Shown here piece by piece: positions 8,066-15,780 of a stretch of DNA of 17,679 bases. Origin of the DNA: Fusobacteriota bacterium (GTDB taxonomy: Bacteria; Fusobacteriota; Fusobacteriia; Fusobacteriales; Fusobacteriaceae); NCBI GenBank assembly GCA_023389595.1, contig JAEWEF010000078.1, positions 1 through 17,679 on the forward strand, given 5' to 3'. Made by a program: the position numbers and the translations under genes. Below the pieces are notes generated by a model that saw only the letters and a program-made list of their open reading frames with translations, was not told the origin of the DNA and did no database searches. The first letter of the stretch is position 1. The number at the start of each line of letters is the position of its first letter.

Positions 8066-8848
8066 ATGAAAATTTCTGTTTTGGGTAGTGGTAGTAAAGG
8101 AAACGCCACTTTTATAGATGTAAATGGAACTAAAATTTTAATAGATGCCGGTTTCAGTTGTAAAAAAATTGAAGAAAAACTGGAAAGCATAGGAGAAAAT
8201 ATAGAAAATATTTCCGCCCTACTTTTGACTCACGAACACGCAGATCACATAGCCGGTGCCGGTATAATTTCTAGAAAATATGAAATTCCCATCTACATTA
8301 CTAGAGAAAGTTTTCTAATTTGTGAACAAAAACTTGGAAAAATTACGAACGATAAAATTTCATTTATCGATAAGCATCATTTTATAATAGATAATAAAAT
8401 TAAAATTACTCCTTTTGATGTTATGCACGATGCAGTTAGAACTGTCGGATTTAAACTCGAAGATGAAAATGCAAAAAAAATTTCTATTTCTACCGATATA
8501 GGTTTTATAAATAACGTCGTTCGTGAACATTTTAAAGATGTGGATGCAATGATAATAGAAAGTAATTACGATTTCAATATGCTTATGAATTCAGACTACC
8601 CATGGGGATTAAAAGACAGAATAAAAAGTAGAAATGGACATTTATCTAATAACGAAGCAGCAAAATTTATAAAAGAAATGTCTTCAGATAAATTAAAAAA
8701 AGTTTTTCTAGCCCACATAAGTAAGGACAGTAACTCTATTCATTGCATTAAAAATGCTTTCATAGAAGAATTTGCAAGAGCTACAAAAAGACCTAGCATA
8801 GAAATTACTAATCAGGATGTTGCTAGCAAAATTTTTGAAATAAAATAG
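8066..8848 (+). CDS. Metallo-beta-lactamase-fold hydrolase, WalJ/YycJ type
   Basis: 261-residue two-metal hydrolase of the YycJ/WalJ family, proposed 5'-3' exonuclease-type enzymes involved in DNA repair or in coordinating cell division. It has the family start MKISVLGSGSKGN (1-13), the metal motif THEHADH (55-61; His56, His58, Asp60, His61), HDAV (121-124), ISTDIG with Asp144, GHLSNNEAA (191-199) and LAHIS with His217. The frame is open to a TTG at 8051 inside the SDR gene, but the ATG at 8066, just after the SDR stop, gives the conserved N-terminus. In Firmicutes this gene usually follows walRK. Here it has no two-component neighbours, as in bacteria where it stands alone. Confidence 0.93.
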   Translation: MKISVLGSGSKGNATFIDVNGTKILIDAGFSCKKIEEKLESIGENIENISALLLTHEHADHIAGAGIISRKYEIPIYITRESFLICEQKLGKITNDKISFIDKHHFIIDNKIKITPFDVMHDAVRTVGFKLEDENAKKISISTDIGFINNVVREHFKDVDAMIIESNYDFNMLMNSDYPWGLKDRIKSRNGHLSNNEAAKFIKEMSSDKLKKVFLAHISKDSNSIHCIKNAFIEEFARATKRPSIEITNQDVASKIFEIK

Positions 8849-8861
8849 TGAGGTGATTTTC

Positions 8862-9425
8862 GTGGAAGACTTCTGGGAAACTCTTAAATTTGAAATAAGC
8901 CTTGTAGGTGCAGAATTATTGCCTGACGATAAAAGAGAAGTACTTATAGGCTGTGGCAACAAAAATGCCGATATACTATTTATTGGAGATGATCCAAGTT
9001 TATATTTTGATGAAACGCCTAAATTCGAAGTGGGAAGCAGCGGATTTTTTCTAAACAGATTGCTAGATATAGAAGATATTTCTACAAATATGTATTATAT
9101 AACAACGCTTTCTAAAAGACCTGTAAAAATTAAAACTTTTATGGGTGATGCAAGAAATAAACTCCTATCATTTTTAGATATGCAAATTGCACTAATCAAT
9201 CCAAAAATAATAGTATTGCTTGGTAAAGAAGCTTACAAGGCCTTGCTTGGCAGAGAAGATTTTGAAGAAAATTTAGGGAATTATCTTCTTTGGACTGGAG
9301 GGATAAAAGTTCTTGTTACATATGATGTAAAAACTGTTATGGAAGCTAGAATGGATGAAAGTAAAAAATCGAGAATTCCTCCTAATTTTTGGAGAGATAT
9401 TAAAACTATAAAACAAAATTTATAA
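8862..9425 (+). CDS. Uracil-DNA-glycosylase-superfamily protein lacking the usual catalytic and Fe-S residues
   Basis: 187-residue protein whose layout follows family 4 uracil-DNA glycosylases: ADILFIGDDPS (36-46) at motif A, an FEVGSSGFFLNRLLD segment (55-69), YYITTLSKRP (78-87) at the N.vKCRP segment, INPKIIVLLG (112-121) and GGIKVLVTYD (146-155) at the usual FHP motif. Key residues are absent: motif A is GDDPS instead of GE.PG, the His-Pro is Tyr-Asp, and only one cysteine (Cys31) remains where family 4 has four for its Fe-S cluster. It is probably not a conventional uracil glycosylase. The start is GTG 8862, six bases after AGGTG. The upstream in-frame GTG at 8853 lies inside that ribosome site. 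It follows the WalJ-type gene by 13 bases. Confidence 0.75.
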   Translation: MEDFWETLKFEISLVGAELLPDDKREVLIGCGNKNADILFIGDDPSLYFDETPKFEVGSSGFFLNRLLDIEDISTNMYYITTLSKRPVKIKTFMGDARNKLLSFLDMQIALINPKIIVLLGKEAYKALLGREDFEENLGNYLLWTGGIKVLVTYDVKTVMEARMDESKKSRIPPNFWRDIKTIKQNL

Positions 9426-9437
9426 TAAGAGGTAAAT

Positions 9438-9995
9438 ATGTTAGAAAAAAAAGAATTAAGAAAAAAAATGAAGGAAATTAGGGCGGCACTTGACGAAAAA
9501 ACTAGAGAGGAAAAAAGTGAAAAAATTTTTGAAAATTTAAAAAAATTTGAACTTTTTATGAAGGCAGAAAATGTAATGTCTTTTATGTCTTTCAATACGG
9601 AAGTAAACACGCTTAAGATAAACGATTTTATTTTTTCTAAAGACAAAACTTTACTGCTTCCTAGAGTGGTTGATAAAACAACAATAATACCAATTATTAA
9701 TAAGGGAGAGTTCACAGAAAGCAATCTTGGTATATTAGAGCCTGTTGGTGAAAAATTTGAAGGAAGCATAGATTTCATAATTACACCGGGTCTTGCTTTC
9801 GATTTAGAAGGTAATAGACTTGGTTACGGAAGAGGGTACTACGATAGATTTTTAGACGAAAACTATTCCGCTATAAGATGTGCAATTTGTTTTGAAGAGC
9901 AGATAGTTGATAAGGTCCCAACTGAAAATTTTGATACAAAATTAGATTTTTTAATAACGGATAAAAATATATACAAATTTAAAATGAGAGGTTAG
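9438..9995 (+). CDS. fau: 5-formyltetrahydrofolate cyclo-ligase
   Basis: Converts 5-formyltetrahydrofolate to 5,10-methenyltetrahydrofolate with ATP, keeping the one-carbon folate pool usable. The 185-residue protein is typical. It has the basic N-terminal helix (KKELRKKMKEIR, 4-15), the ITPGLAFD strand-loop (115-122) and the signature GYGRGYYDRFL (129-139) that binds folate and nucleotide. The start ATG has GAGGT a few bases upstream and lies 12 bases after the preceding gene. It is the last gene of the plus-strand operon, and its stop codon sits inside the terminator stem. Confidence 0.96.
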   Translation: MLEKKELRKKMKEIRAALDEKTREEKSEKIFENLKKFELFMKAENVMSFMSFNTEVNTLKINDFIFSKDKTLLLPRVVDKTTIIPIINKGEFTESNLGILEPVGEKFEGSIDFIITPGLAFDLEGNRLGYGRGYYDRFLDENYSAIRCAICFEEQIVDKVPTENFDTKLDFLITDKNIYKFKMRG

Positions 9996-10020
9996 TTTTA
10001 TCTAACCTCTCATTTTTTTT
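9981..10020. terminator. Bidirectional terminator between the folate gene and the giant helicase gene
   Basis: A perfect 15-bp stem (9981-9995 with 10002-10016; core GAGAGGTTAG) has a 6-base loop. On the plus strand it runs straight into a T tract (10013-10020). On the minus strand the stem is followed by TTTAAATTT, a weaker tail. It overlaps the plus-strand stop codon and abuts the helicase stop codon (10021-10019), so both convergent units can end here. Confidence 0.92.
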
Positions 10021-13000
10021 ATTTTATTTCGCCAGTTTCTTTACCATATTCTATACCCATTTCTATATTTTTAGAAAATTTAGGAGTAATTTTTTTATAC
10101 GACATAATGTTTTGAGCCTCTCTCAATATTACCTCTCTGTCATCTGTGTTTTTAAGTTGAATAATATGGCAAACAAGATTTTTAAGTTCTTGACGTGGAA
10201 TTTCATCTATTGTTCTCGCATCGTTTTCATTTTCTATTCTGAAAATTTTAAAAGTTTCTAGCTGTTGTTCGTCCTTCCAATAAAATTTAACTCCACCCTC
10301 TTCTATAATTTTAAAATCTAAATTTTCCAAAATCTTTTCAGTAAATTCTATAACCTGCTTGCTATTTTTCAGTATACCAAAAGATCTCAGTAATTTTTTT
10401 AGAAATCTATCTTCAGATATAGGAGCCTCTTTTTCGAGTATAGCATTAACTTTTTGAATTATCAATTCCCTGTTTTCAGCTTTCGTATATTGACTTGAAG
10501 ACATGGGACTAAAATCTAAACTTGCTGACACATAATTTTCAATGCTGTATTTTTTGTTTTCTAAAATTTCTTCATGTTCTTTTTCCATTTCAAAGTTTTC
10601 AGAGATATTTTTTGTGTTTTCTTTTATTTTTTCTAAGTTCTTTTCTTCAGCAATTTTTTTATTTTCATCTAACACACGCAAAATTTCCTCCAAAACCTTT
10701 TCCTTGTTGTCCCACCAATCCATACTCCAAACTCTATACAAGTTCCATTCTAAATTTTTCAAAACTCCTAACTGTGAAATTTCTCTGTCCTTAGTATTCT
10801 TTAATTTTTTGTAACTGTCGCCGTCAAACATAATTCCAAGCAAATATTCAGATTGATTGTAAGTATTGATAATTCCTATATCAACTTTAAAATCTGAATG
10901 TCCAACATTGAGCTGATACTCATATCCGTTTTGCTCCAACATTTTACAAATACTTTTAGTAATTCCTTTTTCATCTTCAGAATTAATTTTTTTATAAAAT
11001 TGTTGTAATCTTCCACTTCTAGCAAATTCTAAAAAGTTACGAAGTGCTTCTACTCCTCTTGATTTTGTTCTTCTCATATCTATATCTTCAGCGTCTATAC
11101 TAGAGAAAACTTTCATTTCATATCTAGCACGAGATACGGCAACATTCAATCTTTTCCATCCACCATCCTTATTTATCGGTCCAAAATTCATAGACATTTT
11201 TCCATATTCATCTCTTGCAAAAGCAATTGAAAATAAAATAATATCTCTTTCATCTCCCTGAACGTTTTCAAGATTTTTTACAAAAAGAGTTTCTTCTCCA
11301 GAATTCGCCCAAAAATCAAATTTTTCATTTTTCTTGAATTCTAAATTAAGTAAATCTTCTATCAATGTTTGTTGAGTTATGTTGAAAGTTATAACGCCGA
11401 CGGATTTTTTATTTAATTTTTCGTCGTTGTAAATTTTTTTAATTTCTTCGACTATAGCTTCCGCCTCTATTCTGTTTACTCTTCCCTTACCTCTTTCAAA
11501 AATACCGTTAACTTTAGTCATTGAAACTCTTTTTTCTCTGTCATTTTTAGACGGGAATGTAAGCATTGCGTTTTCGTAAAATTCTGTATTACTAAATGAG
11601 ATAAGACTTTCATGCTTACTTCTGTAATGCCATTTCAAATAAGTTTGTGGAACTCCCAGTGCTAAACAATCATCAAGTATACTATCTAAATCTTCTATTT
11701 CTAAATTGTCTTCATCTATGCTGTTCCCCGCAAAAAAACTAGTAGGTGGCATCTGATTTGGATCTCCAACTATAACCGCATTTTTACCTCTTGCTAGAAC
11801 TCCAACAGCTTTACAAGTTGGTAGCTGTGAAGCCTCGTCAAAAACTACCAAGTCGAAAAGTTCACTTTTTTCAGACAGGTATTGTGCAACTGAAATTGGA
11901 CTCATAAGCATACACGGTGTAAGTCTTTTTAAAATTTGTGGAATTTCTTCAAAAAGAGTTCTTATAGATATACCTCTTCCATTACTACTTATAGCCCTTC
12001 TTAAAACATTTAATTCCTTGCTTATTTCTGGTCCTTCTTTTTCGTCAGGTAAATTATTTTTCAGTCTGTTATATATTTCTGACTTAGTAATATTTATACA
12101 TTCTTCATCAAGTTTTTTAAATTGTTCTATCTGTTCGTTAAAAACTGTCCCAGTAAACTTATTAAGTGTAGGTTCTTTTTCAATATTGTTTATTATTATG
12201 TATTTGTAGATAGATTTTAAATATACATCCATAACCTTTTCGTGTTCAAGTCCTCTAACATAGGCATCACATATAGGTTCGGCTCCCATTTTTCTTAAAT
12301 CTTCATCATACTTTTTATAAGTTATCCAATCTTTTAACTTTTCTTCGTTTTCTAAAATCATTTTGTAAGTTTTTTCAGTCTTATCAACCCAATCGTCTGC
12401 GTATTTATCTATACTAACTGCTAGTAAATTTTGTAATTTTTCGTAACTTTTATTCAATTTTTCTGTAATCGAAATAAACTCTTTAGAATTACTTAAAAAT
12501 TCATTATAATTTCCACTTTGTTTTAAATTTTTAAGTATATTTTTAACATCTGTAATATTTTCTATTTTTCTAAAAATATCCTCTTTATATTTTTTAAAAT
12601 CTTCGTAAGAATTAAACTTATTTACTAAGTTTTGACTATCACTTTTTAATTCAAAAAATAATTTTTCGACAGACTTTTCTTCTTTTTGAAAAGATTCTAT
12701 TTCAGAAAGAGAAAAAAATAATCTATCCTGTTCAAAATTGTTTCCTTTATAATATGCCCTTACTGCATCAACTACGTTATTAATCGCCCTAGTTTTACCA
12801 AAAAATTTTCTCTTTGCTTCTTCGTATTTATTTATGTAGATACTCATATCTATTTTAAGAAAATTTTCGTCCCAGCTGTTTAGTAAAAATTTTCTTCTGT
12901 CTTCCAGCTGTTGTTTTTTCTGAAAATAATTTAGTGGCATTAAAAACTCTTGTTCAACATTGTCTGCATACACTAAAAATTCTGGTTCATCCGCTATATC

Positions 13001-15718
13001 CAAAATATTTTTTATAAGTGAGTCCAAGTATTCCCAGTCATTTTTTTTCATCGGTTTAAATGCAAAATTATTTGCAATTTCAACTCCTCTTTCACCATAT
13101 AATTTTAAATTACTTAAGTACTCAGATACACAATTTTCTAATTCAAATTTTAAAGTTTGTGAATATTCAGTTTGCACAACAGCTGCTAGAGGATGATTTG
13201 CAGGATGGCCTACAGCTCTTGCAGCAGATATTAATCTTTCCAACAATTTTTTTTGTTCTTCAATACCAATCTGAGTTAAACTTCCGACAACATACGGAGA
13301 AAAAATAATTTTTTCTTCGTGATCTGGAACGGCTTCATATAAATCGATAAGCTCTCTTACACTCTTGCCACAAGTCCTTTTTTCGTGCAACGCCCTAGCG
13401 TAATCATCTATTTCTTCTCTAGATATTTCTAAACTTGTAGACTTGTTTTCGTAGTCAACTCTTTTTATATTTTCAGAACTTTCCAATGCTTTTTTCAATT
13501 GACTAAGCACGGATTTTTTAGAAGATTTATTAGAGTGCAACTCCATACAAAAATCTCCTATTCCCAACTTGTTCAATCTCTTTTCTACAACTTCTAGTGC
13601 AGCCATTTTTTCTGCAACGAATAAAACCGTCTTCCCCTTTATTAAAGCGTTTGAAATTATGGCGGTAATAGTTTGAGATTTCCCCGTGCCAGGCGGCCCA
13701 TGCAACACAAAACTCACATCATTTGCTGCCATTTTTACGGCTCTTATTTGTGAGGAATCTGCCGTTATCGGAAGATATACTTCATCTTGTTCTATGTCAA
13801 TTGGTATTGTACTATCCCAATCTACATATCCCTTTACAAGACTTCTAACAACATTATTTTTTTCTAAAAAATCTTCCTTATTTTTTATATCATTCCACAT
13901 AATAAATTGTGAAAAAGAAAAATTTGCTATAAATGCAGATTCGACTACCTTCCAATTAGAATAGCCTTTTATATGGTGTCTTATTATCGCAAAAATTTTC
14001 TTTACATCTATACCGTATTCGTCGTACGGCATATCAGAAAGTCCCTCTACTTCTATATCATAATTTTGTTTTAAAAACTCAAGTATTGTAACATTTATTT
14101 GTGCCTCTTCTATTTTGCTTACAACTGAATATCCACTTTTAGCAGATTTTCTAATTATTTCAAGAGGTATTAAAAGTATTGGAGCATATCTAGGAGGTGT
14201 ATTTATACCTTTTTTTTCATACCATTTTAAAAGACCAACGGCTATATATAGTGTGCTTGCTCCATTTTCCTCAAGTGAAATTTTAGTCGAACGATAAATT
14301 TTTGTAAGAATTTGATCTAAATCCTTTTTTGAATAGATACTCATTATTCTTTTTCTTTTAAGTTCGTATTCTACTATGTCTTTACTTTCAAATTCATTTA
14401 TACTTTCAGGATCTATTTTAGTTGTGTCTACGCTCTGATTACAATATGTTATTTGAAATTCTCCTAAGCTTGAAAGTGAATCTTCAAGTTCGTATATGTT
14501 AGAAACTATAATGGGAACTACAGATCTTGTCATACGCATATTTATTAACATGTTACGCATACTCAAATCTAAAAGTTTTCTTTCCCACTGCATCTGTTTT
14601 GTAATATTTTTATTTCTGTCTATTTTATCTAAATCTAAAATATATCCCACATCTTGAGGTTGAGATACTTCTTTGTCTGATATTTCTTCGTGTTTTACTT
14701 TGTAATTTCCGTCAACTTTAATAATTGAAGGTAAAGGAAGTACTCCGGCTTTTCTATTTCTTACAACATCGATTGCAAGTAAAAATTCCGAGTGTTTAGC
14801 AAGTGTATTTTTAGCACTGCCTATTGCTTCATCGAAGGAAATTAAATTTCCCGAGCACATATTTGTACATTCTACAACTATTATTTCATTTATACCCTCT
14901 TCGGTTCTTCTTTCTATATCATAAGAGTCGTCCAAAATATTTTCTTGAAAAGATTGATCGACTAACCAAACTCCAGCATAAGCGTGTCCTCTTGATAATA
15001 TTATAATTGGGTTTAATCCAAGAGATTCTATTAGCGAGCAATATAAAAGAGTTATATCTATACAATTTGCCAATCTGTTTTCATAAATATCTTCACAAAG
15101 TCTTATTCTCTGTCCTTCATTTTCATAACTAGATTTTAAAACGGAATAAACTATGTTTAATTTTTGTATTGCAACGAAAGCTGCTCCCGCCATTTTTTTC
15201 ACTCTATCAGAATTTTGAGATAAATATCCATCAAGTGATGCATCCACATTCCAGCTTCCTAAAATTTTTGCAACTTCGTGCTTTAATTGATTCATAATCG
15301 GATGATTAGGTGTTACAAATGATGCAAGTATTTCCGGATAAACTCCCATGCCCGCCCATTCATCAAAACTTAAAATTGTTAGCTCTTCATATCTAGAAAC
15401 CAATATTTCTCCATCAACTTCTACAGTAATTTTTAAATTACAATTAATTTTTTCTGTAAGTGTAGCCAGATAATCTCCATTTATTTTCAAATCTACATCA
15501 TTTAATTTAATTTCTTGTAGGGGTTCTATATGTTCTATAATTTTAGAAAAAGGTTCTACTGCGTCGCAATCTGAAATAATCTTTAAAATTATTTTTTCTA
15601 TCTTTTCATCTGAAATATTTTTTAAATTAATATTTCTAATAATATTAAATTTATTGTGATACATTGCATAATTTACTTTATTATTTATATTGACTTGTAA
15701 ATTAATTTTGTTTTCCAT
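10019..15718 (-). CDS. Giant DUF4011 SF1 helicase with transglutaminase-like and Vsr/MTES_1575-like nuclease domains
   Basis: Protein of 1899 residues, probably a nucleic-acid helicase-nuclease. Domains in order: a beta-rich N-terminal domain with a conserved FDEWAGMGVYPEI..FVTPN end (about 1-138); a transglutaminase-like domain with Cys219 (ANCID), His245 (GHAYAGVW) and Glu283 (VVECT); DUF4011 from WERKLLDLSMRNMLIN (378-393); an SF1 helicase with Walker A GPPGTGKS (674-681), DEAS (1294-1297), GDPNQMPPTSFF (1318-1329), HYRS (1364-1367), VQGDERD (1486-1492) and VAVSRAR (1526-1532), split by a long helical insert; a Vsr/MTES_1575-like nuclease domain (VGHSDFKVDIGI 1605-1616, GIMFDG 1628-1633, VWSMDWWDN); a charged coiled-coil linker (about 1683-1725); and DUF3320 with a conserved tail. 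Architectures of this kind are reported as single-gene phage defence (DUF4011-helicase-Vsr, 'Hhe'). ATG 15718 follows AAGGGGGAT, so the in-frame stretch further upstream is untranslated. Confidence 0.9.
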   Translation of the reverse strand: MENKINLQVNINNKVNYAMYHNKFNIIRNINLKNISDEKIEKIILKIISDCDAVEPFSKIIEHIEPLQEIKLNDVDLKINGDYLATLTEKINCNLKITVEVDGEILVSRYEELTILSFDEWAGMGVYPEILASFVTPNHPIMNQLKHEVAKILGSWNVDASLDGYLSQNSDRVKKMAGAAFVAIQKLNIVYSVLKSSYENEGQRIRLCEDIYENRLANCIDITLLYCSLIESLGLNPIIILSRGHAYAGVWLVDQSFQENILDDSYDIERRTEEGINEIIVVECTNMCSGNLISFDEAIGSAKNTLAKHSEFLLAIDVVRNRKAGVLPLPSIIKVDGNYKVKHEEISDKEVSQPQDVGYILDLDKIDRNKNITKQMQWERKLLDLSMRNMLINMRMTRSVVPIIVSNIYELEDSLSSLGEFQITYCNQSVDTTKIDPESINEFESKDIVEYELKRKRIMSIYSKKDLDQILTKIYRSTKISLEENGASTLYIAVGLLKWYEKKGINTPPRYAPILLIPLEIIRKSAKSGYSVVSKIEEAQINVTILEFLKQNYDIEVEGLSDMPYDEYGIDVKKIFAIIRHHIKGYSNWKVVESAFIANFSFSQFIMWNDIKNKEDFLEKNNVVRSLVKGYVDWDSTIPIDIEQDEVYLPITADSSQIRAVKMAANDVSFVLHGPPGTGKSQTITAIISNALIKGKTVLFVAEKMAALEVVEKRLNKLGIGDFCMELHSNKSSKKSVLSQLKKALESSENIKRVDYENKSTSLEISREEIDDYARALHEKRTCGKSVRELIDLYEAVPDHEEKIIFSPYVVGSLTQIGIEEQKKLLERLISAARAVGHPANHPLAAVVQTEYSQTLKFELENCVSEYLSNLKLYGERGVEIANNFAFKPMKKNDWEYLDSLIKNILDIADEPEFLVYADNVEQEFLMPLNYFQKKQQLEDRRKFLLNSWDENFLKIDMSIYINKYEEAKRKFFGKTRAINNVVDAVRAYYKGNNFEQDRLFFSLSEIESFQKEEKSVEKLFFELKSDSQNLVNKFNSYEDFKKYKEDIFRKIENITDVKNILKNLKQSGNYNEFLSNSKEFISITEKLNKSYEKLQNLLAVSIDKYADDWVDKTEKTYKMILENEEKLKDWITYKKYDEDLRKMGAEPICDAYVRGLEHEKVMDVYLKSIYKYIIINNIEKEPTLNKFTGTVFNEQIEQFKKLDEECINITKSEIYNRLKNNLPDEKEGPEISKELNVLRRAISSNGRGISIRTLFEEIPQILKRLTPCMLMSPISVAQYLSEKSELFDLVVFDEASQLPTCKAVGVLARGKNAVIVGDPNQMPPTSFFAGNSIDEDNLEIEDLDSILDDCLALGVPQTYLKWHYRSKHESLISFSNTEFYENAMLTFPSKNDREKRVSMTKVNGIFERGKGRVNRIEAEAIVEEIKKIYNDEKLNKKSVGVITFNITQQTLIEDLLNLEFKKNEKFDFWANSGEETLFVKNLENVQGDERDIILFSIAFARDEYGKMSMNFGPINKDGGWKRLNVAVSRARYEMKVFSSIDAEDIDMRRTKSRGVEALRNFLEFARSGRLQQFYKKINSEDEKGITKSICKMLEQNGYEYQLNVGHSDFKVDIGIINTYNQSEYLLGIMFDGDSYKKLKNTKDREISQLGVLKNLEWNLYRVWSMDWWDNKEKVLEEILRVLDENKKIAEEKNLEKIKENTKNISENFEMEKEHEEILENKKYSIENYVSASLDFSPMSSSQYTKAENRELIIQKVNAILEKEAPISEDRFLKKLLRSFGILKNSKQVIEFTEKILENLDFKIIEEGGVKFYWKDEQQLETFKIFRIENENDARTIDEIPRQELKNLVCHIIQLKNTDDREVILREAQNIMSYKKITPKFSKNIEMGIEYGKETGEIK

Positions 15719-15750
15719 CAATATCCCCCTTACAAAAAATACTTTATTAA

Positions 15751-15780
15751 ATAATAATTCTAATTGCACTAAAATGTCAA
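15751..15780 (-). promoter_or_regulatory. Promoter of the giant helicase gene
   Basis: On the minus strand a perfect -35 TTGACA (15780-15775) overlaps the antiporter stop codon. An 18-base spacer separates it from TATTAT (15756-15751). Transcription would begin near 15744, leaving a leader of about 26 bases before the GGGGG ribosome site and the ATG at 15718. The helicase can therefore be expressed without opening the fluoride switch of the upstream antiporter. Confidence 0.7.

Noticed and set aside
9281..9778. 165-codon minus-strand open frame opposite the glycosylase-like and folate genes
   Set aside because: It spans two well-supported plus-strand genes and has the Ser/Phe-rich composition of an antisense shadow.
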